A stretch of 38,717 nt of DNA from Terriglobia bacterium. Its GTDB lineage: Bacteria > Acidobacteriota > Terriglobia > Terriglobales > Acidobacteriaceae. Shown in pieces: positions 7,920 to 15,815 of this stretch (its first letter is position 1; each line of letters begins with the position of its first letter). The notes under the pieces are model-generated. The model was given only the letters and a program-made list of their open reading frames with translations. It was not told where the DNA came from and did no database searches. The position numbers and the translations under genes were made by a program. The stretch lies in assembly GCA_021324365.1 (NCBI GenBank), contig JAJPJE010000124.1:1-38717 (forward strand), written 5' to 3'.

Positions 7920-7941
7920 GCCCGAGCGGATACATTCGGGC
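7920..7941 (+). terminator. Hairpin after the NTF2-like gene
   Basis: GCCCGA at 7920-7925 pairs with TCGGGC at 7936-7941 around a 10-base loop. It lies between two convergent genes, 22 bases after the NTF2-like stop. There is no T-run on either side, so it is a weak terminator candidate. Confidence 0.3.
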
Positions 7942-7967
7942 TACAGAAACTGACAACCAACTGACTA

Positions 7968-9425
7968 CTACTTCGCTCCCGCGAGATTCACCACGACGTC
8001 GTACAACACCTTAGGACCCCGTTCTACTTCCGCAACGCGAATACGCTCGTTGTTTGCGTGTTCCGTCGATCCTTCTTCTTCGGTTGCCGCAAATGGTGAA
8101 AAACCGTAACTCACCACTCCGAGTTGCCGAAAACGTTGGTTCTCTGTGTACCCGCCGGACAAACGAGGAACTACGGGCGCTCCGGGAAAGTAATGATTCG
8201 CAACCTCCTCTATTGATCGATACAGGTCCGTATGGATGGGCGAGGCGTTCGGCACCTCGAAATTGTCTTTCATAGGGGTAACCGTCACGTTCGGATCGGC
8301 AACGACTTTTCTGATCGTCTCTAGGAATTTCGTGGGGTCTTCTCCCGGGAGCAGGCGCACATCCAGATTCGCCCAAGCCTGCGCCGGAATTACGTTCGTC
8401 TGCTCGGATCCGCTCAGCATGGTGATCGCAATTGAGTCGCGAAACAAGAAGTTCAACGAATCATCTTGCGAGATCATTTCCCGGAACGCAGGCTCTTTCA
8501 TCGCGCGCCGGATATCACGGAACTTCGGCTGCAACAGTTCCGGCTGCAGCGGGGCCAGATCGCGCATGAATTCCTGCATCACCGGGATCACTTTGATTTC
8601 GGGCTGATAGTTCTGAATACGATACAACGCTCGTATCAGACGGTTCGGTGCGGAATCCGGACTGGGCCGCGATCCATGCCCCGGCTTTCCCGTAGCGACC
8701 ACGTGCAACCAGAATGGGGATTTCTCGGCCACATCCAGGCCCACGTACTTAACTTTGCCTCCGACGAGAGGATTCTCGCCGCCTTCGGTGATCAGGAATT
8801 CAGCGTTCTCCAGCAGTTCGCGACGATTGGCAATCATCCAATCCGTGCCGCTGTCGTCCACTTCTTCGTCGGCGGTGGCGAGAAAGATGATGTCGCGGTC
8901 GAGCGCAACCTTCTCGCGCTTCAGCATCACCATCACCATGAGTTGCGCCAGGCCTTCGCTCTTCATGTCCTGTGCGCCACGGCCGTACATCACACCGTTG
9001 TTGATGGTGGCGCTGAATGGGGGATACTTCCATTGCGACGCGTCGCTGGTGACGACATCCATGTGACTCAGCAGGATTAAAGGCCGCTTCGGATTTGCAA
9101 CTGTCGCGGGAACTCGCGCCCAGATATTCCCGCGTCCCGGGCGGTATTCGAATTCCTGATTCTCGATGTTCTCCCGATCGAAGATGCTCTTCAGGAACGC
9201 GACTGCTTTGCCTTCGTTGCCGGGAGGATTCGTTGTATCGATGCGCAGGTACTGCTGCATCCAATCGATCGCCATCGTTTGATATTGCTTTTCCCTGTCA
9301 ATCGGAATGCTCTCGGATGCAAGTCCGGCGAACGTCTCCTGGGCGAAAAGCGGCACAACCATGAATGAAAGGAGTAATGTGGCGCGATATAGTCGTGAAG
9401 AAAAGGTATCCGTACTTAGGGACAT
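7968..9425 (-). CDS. Exported M20 family metallopeptidase
   Basis: A 485-residue protein with an N-terminal signal sequence (hydrophobic stretch ATLLLSFMVVPLFAQ, likely cleavage after the following Ala-rich part) and an M20 peptidase fold. Zinc-site motifs are visible: LILLSHMDVV (His), GRGAQDMKS (bridging Asp), TADEEVDDSG (catalytic Glu and ligand) and ITEGGE. The dimerisation or lid domain follows SPFWLHVVATGKPGHGSRP. M20 enzymes remove N-terminal or acylated amino acids from peptides. Being exported, it probably acts in the periplasm on peptide nutrients. ATG at 9425 begins MSLSTDTFSSRLY; an upstream TTG at 9458 is less likely. It stands alone on the minus strand. Confidence 0.92.
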   Translation of the reverse strand: MSLSTDTFSSRLYRATLLLSFMVVPLFAQETFAGLASESIPIDREKQYQTMAIDWMQQYLRIDTTNPPGNEGKAVAFLKSIFDRENIENQEFEYRPGRGNIWARVPATVANPKRPLILLSHMDVVTSDASQWKYPPFSATINNGVMYGRGAQDMKSEGLAQLMVMVMLKREKVALDRDIIFLATADEEVDDSGTDWMIANRRELLENAEFLITEGGENPLVGGKVKYVGLDVAEKSPFWLHVVATGKPGHGSRPSPDSAPNRLIRALYRIQNYQPEIKVIPVMQEFMRDLAPLQPELLQPKFRDIRRAMKEPAFREMISQDDSLNFLFRDSIAITMLSGSEQTNVIPAQAWANLDVRLLPGEDPTKFLETIRKVVADPNVTVTPMKDNFEVPNASPIHTDLYRSIEEVANHYFPGAPVVPRLSGGYTENQRFRQLGVVSYGFSPFAATEEEGSTEHANNERIRVAEVERGPKVLYDVVVNLAGAK

Positions 9426-9810
9426 ATTCTCTCTAGCTGTCGCCTTGACAGTTAACAACCGCCTCGTAACTGTAGCCCGAAACTCTTGTACCGGGCGGCG
9501 GACTTCGTCGGGAAAGCCTAAATTTCATACCCGATAACCACGGGCCAACCAGTTGATAGAAATTACGCGAATTCAGCCTTTCCTACCTATCGAGCCCACA
9601 ACCTGAGCTGCCGCCCTACCATCCAAATATTGATGACAAAGGAGTTGTTGCTTCTCTGTCGTGCCGGTTTTTGGCCCTTTGATTGTAAATGTCCATGTCG
9701 AGAGCGTCTCCAGCGCCAGAGACATTGGACAGTTGGCAGCTGGCCTGAACAATAGCGCGCCGCACTCGCGGCATGACAGAAAACGCTCCCGTCGAACCGG
9801 AGGAATTGCA

Positions 9811-10782
9811 ATGAAGATTCGTACTTTGATGGTGCTTCCGCTCGCAGCCACCTTGATGGCCCCTGCGTTTGCGCAGCAAGCTCCCGCAAACAGCAGCCAG
9901 AGCCAGCCAGCGGCTGCCGCGTCCGAGTCCAGCTCGAATGCGGCCACCAGCTCTGATCAGAACACCTCGGCTCGCCAGCCGCTGGTGCCTGATACTCATG
10001 AGGGATTCTGGGGTCATCTGAACCCATTCGCTCGGAAGAAATATGTACAGCGCCAGATGTCACCGATTCGTGATCGCGTAAATGAACTTGACGAACTTAC
10101 CGCGTCAAATTCGAAGGCGATCAAGGACGTGGACGCGCGTGCGCAGGAAGGTATCCGCCAGGCTTCGGCGAAGGCCGACCAGGCTGATCAACACGCCGTC
10201 GATGCCGGCAACCGGGCCCAACAGGCACAGGCCACCGCAGATCAGGCAACGCAACATTTGCAGACAGTACAGCAGGCTGTCACCAACCTCGATCAGTACC
10301 AGCCCAGCACTGATGCCGAGCTTCGCTTCCGTCCGGGACAGAGCGTTCTGAGCACCAAGGCGAAAGAAGCGCTCGATCAGATCGCAGACTCGGTGAAGGA
10401 TCAGCGCGGCTACATCATTGAAGTCCAAGGCTTCGCTCCTGGAGCCAGCCAGGCCTCGATCGCGGCCTCGCAGAAGATGGCCGACTCGGTCGTCCGTTAC
10501 CTGGTAGTCGATCACCAGATTCCGGTCTACCGGATCTACACGCTAGGCATGGGCAATGCGAAGTTGACTCCTTCGGGCCAGACCCAGCAAACCGACGCCA
10601 ACGGCAAGCCAGTTCGTCCGTACCGTGGCGCTCGAGTCCAGGTCACCGTGCTGAAGAACAGCGGTGTGGAACAGCTGAATAACCAGGCAATGGCTACACC
10701 TGCCGGCACAATGAACGCTCCGGCAACCACCAATCAGGGCGCGCCGCAATCCTCCCCCAATACCCCGGCGCAGCCGCAGTAA
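9811..10782 (+). CDS. Exported OmpA-family protein with coiled-coil region
   Basis: A 323-residue protein with a clean signal peptide (MKIRTLMVLPLAATLMAPAFA). A disordered Ser/Ala/Gln-rich stretch follows (to about 60), then a helical region at about 85-160 with heptad-like Ala spacing (ASAKADQADQHAVDAG), and a C-terminal OmpA-like domain at about 165-285 (AELRFRPGQSVLSTKAKEAL, IIEVQGFAPG, then YRGARVQVTVL). OmpA domains bind peptidoglycan, so it probably tethers wall to outer membrane or acts as a periplasmic spacer. The tail after residue 290 is Asn/Pro/Gln-rich. GGAGG nine bases before the ATG is a strong ribosome site. It ends before a strong terminator, so it is monocistronic. The usual basic peptidoglycan-contact residues are not all obvious. 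Confidence 0.9.
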   Translation: MKIRTLMVLPLAATLMAPAFAQQAPANSSQSQPAAAASESSSNAATSSDQNTSARQPLVPDTHEGFWGHLNPFARKKYVQRQMSPIRDRVNELDELTASNSKAIKDVDARAQEGIRQASAKADQADQHAVDAGNRAQQAQATADQATQHLQTVQQAVTNLDQYQPSTDAELRFRPGQSVLSTKAKEALDQIADSVKDQRGYIIEVQGFAPGASQASIAASQKMADSVVRYLVVDHQIPVYRIYTLGMGNAKLTPSGQTQQTDANGKPVRPYRGARVQVTVLKNSGVEQLNNQAMATPAGTMNAPATTNQGAPQSSPNTPAQPQ

Positions 10783-10811
10783 GGATCGGGCCACAGCCTG
10801 TATCCTCAGAC

Positions 10812-10850
10812 CTCCCCACCACGCTTCGGACGTGGTGGGGAGTTTTGCTT
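10812..10850 (+). terminator. Rho-independent terminator after the OmpA-like gene
   Basis: CTCCCCACCACG at 10812-10823 pairs with CGTGGTGGGGAG at 10831-10842, twelve perfect pairs. The loop cttcgga contains a C(TTCG)G tetraloop with one bulged A. TTTTGCTTT follows on the plus strand. On the minus strand no T-run follows, so it serves the plus-strand gene. Confidence 0.92.
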
Positions 10851-11238
10851 TAGGCGCATTCCGTCTTGGGACATTCCCGAATCCACAATTTGCGTTTGAA
10901 AATTCGGCACTTGTGCAAATCTTTCCCTTTTATTCGCCCGCTTAACTCTTGCATACTGTTGACTCGGATTCGAGCGCCAAAGGATCGAGAAGAATGGGAC
11001 TTCAATTTCCCGAGCCACGCCTGCAGTGGTGGCCATGCCAAAAACAGCCGTGCACAAAGATAGCTTTCTTGAGCGACGGCAATACTATGTCGGGCTTGCC
11101 CGGGAGACCCTTTCGGTGGAGTCGAAAGCGAAAACCCATCCGATGAACTAGAGAACGCACGGCGAGTTCGGCAGAAGTGTGCTTCGTACGGACGCGAGAC
11201 ATTAACGCGCTTCGGCGCTCCGACGTCAGTCGGTCCAT
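10850..11238 (-). pseudogene. vsr: Broken very-short-patch repair endonuclease (Vsr)
   Basis: The first 72 codons from the ATG at 11238 encode a good Vsr N-terminus: MDRLTSERRSALMSRVRTKHT, PGKPDIV with the catalytic Asp at residue 50, and FVHGCFWHGHHC with zinc ligands C65, H70 and C72. The frame then stops six residues later (TGA at 11002-11004). Later parts of the family continue in other frames: a basic YARVKRANKRERF stretch near 10930-10960, and KLWIREC near 10870-10890, which resembles the usual VWEC carrying the fourth zinc ligand. Vsr nicks T:G mismatches left by deamination of cytosine methylated by Dcm-type enzymes. No cytosine methyltransferase is nearby. At least two frame changes and the loss of the third zinc-site segment argue for a decayed gene rather than a sequencing slip. 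Confidence 0.75.
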
Positions 11239-11326
11239 GTGAGAAATCTACGACGAGGTTGCTGGAGATTCAAATCAGAAATAGCACGTCGCGGCACAGC
11301 TGCGTCGTACGGCACTGCAAGTAAGT

Positions 11327-11749
11327 TCACAGCTGTTCCGCGATGCCGCCCCAGTCCTGCGGGTGAACATCGGCAACAGACTGCGAAAAGGTCCAGGAAT
11401 GTCCAGCGAAGTCGACGACGTTGTATTGCCGCTCTCCGAAGGGGTAAGTCGTAGGCGCTTGCGTAACCTGGGCGCCGTGGGCCCTGGCTCGCTCGCAGTG
11501 GGCATCTGCATCCTCGATGCGGATCGTAACCGAGCACCCCACGCCTAGTGGGGCCTTGCTTTCGCCTTCTCGAAACTCTCTGACGATCACGGCGCCATCG
11601 GCTGCATGCAACTGGATTCTGTGGTTGCCGATACGCAGTCGCACGCTGAATCCGAATGCATCACACAACCACGTAGCAGCCTGATTCACATCCGGGTACG
11701 CCAGGACTGGAATCACCGTAGCGCGCGGTATTGACCGGTTCGATAGCAT
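11327..11749 (-). CDS. VOC/glyoxalase-fold protein (PhnB-like)
   Basis: A 140-residue vicinal-oxygen-chelate protein. Visible elements are an opening ATVIPVLAYPDVNQAATWLCDAFGF, then RLRIGNHRIQLHAADGAVIVREF, and a second half with VTIRIEDADAHCERARAHGAQV and a final YNVVDFAGHSWTFSQS. This is the paired beta-alpha-beta-beta-beta arrangement of glyoxalase, bleomycin-binding and PhnB-like proteins. Which activity it has cannot be said; metal ligands (a His in the first module, Glu or His late) are not unambiguous. I chose ATG at 11749 because GAGGA lies five bases upstream and the fold begins there; the longer frame to 11878 adds 43 unlike residues. It is divergent from the cupin gene at 11930. 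Confidence 0.85.
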   Translation of the reverse strand: MLSNRSIPRATVIPVLAYPDVNQAATWLCDAFGFSVRLRIGNHRIQLHAADGAVIVREFREGESKAPLGVGCSVTIRIEDADAHCERARAHGAQVTQAPTTYPFGERQYNVVDFAGHSWTFSQSVADVHPQDWGGIAEQL

Positions 11750-11929
11750 CTCGTCCTCAAATATGGCAGAGCCAAACCCACGCTGATCGTCATCAAGCAT
11801 AATGCATAGCGAGGTGCGGATTGTCGAAAGCACAACAGGAATCTCTTCTCGCTTTACTGGACTCCGGGCCGGTAACATCGGATCTTTAGATCGACAAACA
11901 CCCTCATTCCGATTAGAAGGATTCTGAAA

Positions 11930-12325
11930 ATGGAAATCAAACGAGCTGGTTCACAGCCTTCCGGTAAAGGCCCGTCCGACTGGTTCACCGGTACGGTCCG
12001 AATCGATCCGCTATTTCAAGCGCCGGATCCCGCGCTGGTTCAGGGCGCCAGCGTGACATTCGAACCCGGAGCTCGCACTGCGTGGCACACCCATCCACTC
12101 GGACAGACGCTAATAGTTACGGCCGGATACGGATGGGCGCAGCGCTGGGGAGGACCGTTGGAAGAAATCCGTCCCGGAGACGTGGTCTGGTTCTCCCCCG
12201 GCGAGAAGCATTGGCATGGCGCCACGCCGACCACTGCAATGACACATATCGCTATCCAAGAAAAGAAAAACGGCAAGGTCGTCGAATGGATGGAACACGT
12301 CAGTGATGAGCAATACCGCAAATGA
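11930..12325 (+). CDS. Cupin protein, close homologue of bacterial (R)-hydroxynitrile lyases
   Basis: A 131-residue single cupin. The first motif, [19 protein letters not shown], places H53, H55 and Q59, and the second, [12 protein letters not shown], places H94 and H96. From memory, the Mn-dependent cupin hydroxynitrile lyase of Granulicella tundricola uses His53, His55, Gln59 and His94 as metal ligands and has the same length and near-identical sequence (opening MEIKR.GSQ.SGKGP, ending DEQYR). Such enzymes cleave or form cyanohydrins from aldehydes and cyanide; the natural role in bacteria is unsettled. AAGGATT lies before the ATG. It is not in an obvious operon; the ogt-tag pair starts 110 bases later. 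A general carboxymuconolactone-type cupin annotation would be the cautious alternative. Confidence 0.9.
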   Translation: MEIKRAGSQPSGKGPSDWFTGTVRIDPLFQAPDPALVQGASVTFEPGARTAWHTHPLGQTLIVTAGYGWAQRWGGPLEEIRPGDVVWFSPGEKHWHGATPTTAMTHIAIQEKKNGKVVEWMEHVSDEQYRK

Positions 12326-12386
12326 CGATTTCGATCTACGAGTGTGATTTGTACGACTCAATTCGCATCCACAGCGCCATTCTTAG

Positions 12387-12407
12387 AATGTTGCTGAGTG
12401 TAACATT
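12387..12407. promoter_or_regulatory. Inverted repeat AATGTT-N9-AACATT upstream of ogt-tag
   Basis: AATGTT at 12387-12392 and AACATT at 12402-12407 form a perfect dyad centred 39 bases before the ogt start. A TATTAAA sequence at 12420-12426 is a possible -10 element just downstream, so a protein bound here would overlap the promoter. It is a candidate operator only; no regulator is identified. Confidence 0.35.
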
Positions 12408-12435
12408 GGCGGCGGTCTAGTATTAAACTTACCTG

Positions 12436-12963
12436 ATGAGCACCACCTGGTACTCTTCGTATCAGTCTCCATTCGGACAGCTACTGCTCGCGTCTACCGA
12501 ACGCGGATTATGCGCTCTGGAGTTTGATTTTGATAGCGCACGTCTCGCCGCCCTTGAGAATAGGGATGCATGGCAGCGCTCTGACAGACGCCTTGATCGC
12601 TGGAAGCGCGAACTGGACGCTTACTTCTCGCGCAAGCTGCGTGTTTTTCGAGAGCCGCTGGACTTGCTTGGCAGTGAGTTTCAGTTGCGGTGCTGGAATG
12701 CGCTGCTTGCCATCCCATATGGCGAAACGCGCTCCTACGCCGACCAGGCACGCGCCGTTGGTAGTCCTCGCGGATTCCGCGCAGTCGGGATGGCGAATCA
12801 CGACAATCCAATCGCCATCATTGTCCCCTGCCATCGCGTCATCACCAGCGATCACAAGCTCGGCGGTTATGGCGGTGGCCTGAGCGTAAAAGAATGGCTA
12901 CTGGACATGGAAGGCGCTGTCTGGCGCCGTCAGAAGTCGATCGAGTTCGCCCATGCCGGCTGA
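12436..12963 (+). CDS. ogt: Methylated-DNA-[protein]-cysteine S-methyltransferase
   Basis: A 175-residue O6-alkylguanine-DNA alkyltransferase. The alkyl-acceptor is C132 in the signature IIVPCHRVI, preceded by the DNA-binding helix and its arginine finger (SPRGFRAVGMANHDNP, R115). The N-terminal ribonuclease-H-like domain occupies about 1-80. The enzyme transfers methyl or alkyl groups from O6-alkylguanine or O4-alkylthymine to itself and is used once. At 175 residues it is of the Ogt type, without the Ada N-terminal sensor domain. The next gene, tag, starts inside its last 11 bases, so the two are translationally coupled and form an alkylation-repair operon. Confidence 0.96.
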   Translation: MSTTWYSSYQSPFGQLLLASTERGLCALEFDFDSARLAALENRDAWQRSDRRLDRWKRELDAYFSRKLRVFREPLDLLGSEFQLRCWNALLAIPYGETRSYADQARAVGSPRGFRAVGMANHDNPIAIIVPCHRVITSDHKLGGYGGGLSVKEWLLDMEGAVWRRQKSIEFAHAG

Positions 12964-13543
12964 ACTGGTGCGCTGTGAATGGGCACGGAATCCGCTTTTG
13001 ATTGAATACCACGACCGCGAATGGGGAACACCTGTCCACGACGACCTTCTGCTCTTCGAATTCCTGATTCTCGAGGGAGCACAAGCCGGTTTGAGTTGGG
13101 ACACGATTCTCGCCCGGCGTGAGGGTTACCGCGCCGCGTTCAGCAATTTCGATCCGGAAGCCGTCGCCCGCTACAACGCGCGCAAGATCGAATCGCTGAT
13201 GAAAGACGTGCGTATTATCCGCAATCGCCTGAAAATTGAATCCGCAGTTCGCAACGCCACGGCTTTTCTCAAATTGCAGAACGAATTTGGGAGCTTCGAC
13301 GAATACATCTGGGATTTCGTCGGTGGCAAGCCTCTCGTAAACCGATGGAAATCCCTGGCAGATGTTCCCGCCCACACTCATTACTCCGACACTTTGAGCA
13401 AAGATCTCGGCAAACGCGGCTTCAAGTTTGTGGGAACCACCATTTGCTACGCCTTTATGCAGGCTGTTGGATTAGTCGATGACCATATCGTAAGCTGTTT
13501 TCGAAAGCCGCAGCTATCCGCCGCCCGCTCGACCTCTGCATAA
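12953..13543 (+). CDS. tag: DNA-3-methyladenine glycosylase I
   Basis: A 196-residue Tag-family glycosylase that removes 3-methyladenine in base excision repair. The zinc-snap ligands are present at both ends: C8 (VRCEW) and H20 (IEYHDREWG), then H178 and C182 (DDHIVSCF). The core has FEFLILEGAQAGLSWDTIL and a conserved YIWDFVGGKP. Length is close to the E. coli enzyme (187), with a short Ser/Ala tail. The ATG lies within the end of ogt, so translation is probably coupled. A hairpin at 13565-13597 follows, though its T-run favours the opposite strand. Confidence 0.96.
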   Translation: MPAELVRCEWARNPLLIEYHDREWGTPVHDDLLLFEFLILEGAQAGLSWDTILARREGYRAAFSNFDPEAVARYNARKIESLMKDVRIIRNRLKIESAVRNATAFLKLQNEFGSFDEYIWDFVGGKPLVNRWKSLADVPAHTHYSDTLSKDLGKRGFKFVGTTICYAFMQAVGLVDDHIVSCFRKPQLSAARSTSA

Positions 13544-13549
13544 GACGAA

Positions 13550-13597
13550 AAAAATCAAACAAAAACGGGTTCCACACGATTGCACGCGTGAACCCGT
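13550..13597 (-). terminator. Terminator between tag and the BON-domain gene
   Basis: ACGGGTTCCAC (13565-13575) pairs with GTGAACCCGT (13588-13597), with one bulged C. On the minus strand the hairpin is followed by TTTTTGTTTGATTTTTTT, so it should end transcripts of the BON-domain gene. On the plus strand only CTTCGTTT follows, giving weaker termination for ogt-tag. Confidence 0.8.
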
Positions 13598-13625
13598 CTT
13601 CGTTTCGGCCGGAGAAAAGTTACTG

Positions 13626-15449
13626 CTAATTGCGCGGCGGATTGGTCGATCCGCTCGCGCCGGTGTTGGGCGTTGTGCTCTCCGGAGTTGTGGTGCTTCC
13701 CGGAGTATTGGTCGTATTGTTGTTAGGCGAGCTCATGCCAGTGGTGCCGGAACCGCTCGCCGTGGCTCCCGTGGTCGAGCCCGGGGTTGTGCCGGTAGCT
13801 CCGGCGTTGCCGCCGATTGCCCCCGGGGTACCGCTGCTCGCGGCGCCGCTCGCAACGGTCAGACTGTCAACGACGCTGCGGCTTCCGGAGAACGATTCAG
13901 CAATCCTCCGCGCCATGTCTTTGTCCTGCTGGCTCGGAACTGCTCCCGAGAGCTGCACGGCGTTGTCGGTAACGTTGATGTTGATGTTCGACTTGCCCAG
14001 GCTTGGATCATTCTTAAATGCCGTCTGAATGTCGCTCTTCACCTGCTCTGAGTTCATTCCAGTGGCCGGTTGCTGGGCATTCGCGCCAGTTGCACTGGTG
14101 TTGCCTGCAGCATTACCGGTTGCAGCGGTGTTGCCCACCGCGCCCGTAGATCCCTGCGCGGAACCAGCTTGACTGCCCACACTGGAAGGCGATCCGCTGC
14201 TGACAGTCGTCGCGTTCGATTGCGGCGTAGTGCCTGAGGCCGCCGTCGCCGAGGTCCCCTGCGCGCTGCTGGTCGGCGATGAGGACTGCGGCGCGGTGGA
14301 ACTGCTGCTGGTCGTTGCGCCGCTGTCGGTCGCGCTCGACTGCGAGTTCACGGTTCCTTGCGAACTGCTAGTTGAACTAGATGTGCTCTGCTGCTGCGTC
14401 GACGTTTGATAGGCGACGGTCATCAGGTGCGGCGGATTGCTACCCTGCGGGGTCGCCTCGGGAGCCGGCGTTTGCGTCTGGTCCGGAGAAGTTCCCGGAG
14501 TGTTAGAAGTTGGAGGTGCCTCGTTCATCGGTGCGTTTTGATCCGGGGGCCGTGGACTCTGCGAATCCGGAGTTCCGCCCGGGTTTGCGCTGGAGTTGGC
14601 GCCTACATTACCTGGTGAACTGCTGTCAGGCGAGTTGCTCGGAGCTTGGTTGTTCGTAGACGAACTATCTGGAGTTGAATTGTTCGTCTGCGAGCTGTTG
14701 CTTTGTGAGTTGCTATTCTGAGAGCTCTGAGCGTTGGAATAAGTATTCGTAGCCGCGTCGGGCTGAGTTGCCGGCTGGTTCGCATCCGGATTGCTGTTCG
14801 TGCCCTGGGCGCTGGAACTGCTGCTCGATGACGTTGAGCTTTGCGGGAAGAAATTGTTGTGCGGCGTGCTTCCCGGCTCCTGCGGTCCCGCAGGCGCATT
14901 CGGGTTGTTCGGATTGGTCGTCCCCGGACTCGAGGTTATGCTGCCCGCGTTACCGGGACCGTTCCCCTGTTCCGTGGGTTCGTTTCCGGTCTGGTTGCCC
15001 ATCGAACTCGCAGCAGCGCTGCTGGTTCCGCCAGGACTTGTGACCGACAGGTTGTCTTTCACTTTCTTCACGCCCGGAACGGCGGAAGCAATTCGCTTCG
15101 CTTCCTTCTTGTCATTCTTGTTTGGCACAGATCCGGTGAGCGTCACCTTGCCTTTGTCGACCGCGATCTGAATGTTCTGCAGATCAGGATTGGTAGAAAG
15201 CTGGTCGTGAACCTGGCGATGCAGAGTCTGGTCGTCTACGTGGGGCGCCCCTTTCGTTGCGTGTGCGTCTGATCCAGGCATGCTCTGGTCGCCGCCTCCC
15301 GTTGAGGGCGTGCTGGGTGAACTTCCTGTTCCCGTGCCGGGTGAGGTTCCTGTGCCGCTCGGCGGCATCTCATTCGGGCTCTGCGCGAGCAGAAGTCCCG
15401 ACGTGCTGAGCGCCAGTGCCAGCACGGACATTCTGAATAGCTGCTTCAT
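13626..15449 (-). CDS. Exported two-BON-domain protein with long low-complexity linker
   Basis: A 607-residue protein with signal peptide (MKQLFRMSVLALALSTSGLLLAQ). The first BON domain is at about 73-136 (LHRQVHDQLSTNPDL, VTLTGSVPNKNDKKEAKRIA) and the second at about 468-532 (VKSDIQTAFKNDPSLGK, VQLSGAVPSQQDKDMARRIA). Between them lie about 330 residues made nearly only of Ser, Thr, Asn, Gln, Gly, Pro and Ala, and a 75-residue tail of the same kind follows. BON domains bind lipid membranes or anchor to the cell surface; osmotic-shock protein OsmY is the known example. The linker is predicted to be disordered and could span a periplasmic or surface distance. GGAG eight bases before the ATG at 15449 supports that start, against the longer frame to 15587. 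Confidence 0.88.
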   Translation of the reverse strand: MKQLFRMSVLALALSTSGLLLAQSPNEMPPSGTGTSPGTGTGSSPSTPSTGGGDQSMPGSDAHATKGAPHVDDQTLHRQVHDQLSTNPDLQNIQIAVDKGKVTLTGSVPNKNDKKEAKRIASAVPGVKKVKDNLSVTSPGGTSSAAASSMGNQTGNEPTEQGNGPGNAGSITSSPGTTNPNNPNAPAGPQEPGSTPHNNFFPQSSTSSSSSSSAQGTNSNPDANQPATQPDAATNTYSNAQSSQNSNSQSNSSQTNNSTPDSSSTNNQAPSNSPDSSSPGNVGANSSANPGGTPDSQSPRPPDQNAPMNEAPPTSNTPGTSPDQTQTPAPEATPQGSNPPHLMTVAYQTSTQQQSTSSSTSSSQGTVNSQSSATDSGATTSSSSTAPQSSSPTSSAQGTSATAASGTTPQSNATTVSSGSPSSVGSQAGSAQGSTGAVGNTAATGNAAGNTSATGANAQQPATGMNSEQVKSDIQTAFKNDPSLGKSNININVTDNAVQLSGAVPSQQDKDMARRIAESFSGSRSVVDSLTVASGAASSGTPGAIGGNAGATGTTPGSTTGATASGSGTTGMSSPNNNTTNTPGSTTTPESTTPNTGASGSTNPPRN

Positions 15450-15563
15450 AAACTCTTCTCCGAGTTGCTGGGTTTGTAACCGCGATGGTGAGTTTTCACT
15501 TGCCTCATTCTGGCGAGCGGCGCGCAACCGGTTCTCGGCCAGGGGGGAACCGTTGCGCCTGCC

Positions 15564-15592
15564 TTGACAGCACGCATCGCTCCACATCTAAG
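15564..15592 (+). promoter_or_regulatory. Possible sigma-70-type promoter upstream of the CDF gene
   Basis: TTGACA at 15564-15569 is followed after 17 bases by TCTAAG at 15587-15592, four of six matches to TATAAT. It points towards the CDF exporter, whose GTG is 224 bases further on. The rest of the 366-base gap 15450-15815 shows no gene I can support. Confidence 0.3.
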
Positions 15593-15815
15593 AACCGCAA
15601 CTTGCGGCCGGGGATTGCCACTTCAGCGCGTTTATTTGCCGCAACTTCGTCCTGCAGTTTCGGGATGGGTGCTACAAACCTCTTGCTGGCTCGATCAATG
15701 CCTAGGCTGGGCATGGGAATACACACAAGCTGAAATGCCGGAAAATTCGGCAGCTCTGGAGTTACGCGACTGGCATTACTTTCTTCGCAGTTGAAATGCG
15801 GTATAGACTTTAGCT

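Noticed and set aside
9633-9755. Forty-codon plus-strand frame (MTKELLLLCRAG...) in the OmpA-like leader
   Set aside because: No ribosome site before its ATG and a composition rich in Trp, Cys and Arg; more likely chance in the 5' leader.
15564-15794. Plus-strand frame of 76 codons upstream of the CDF gene
   Set aside because: Trp/Cys/Arg-rich product without domain features; it covers the likely promoter region of the CDF gene.
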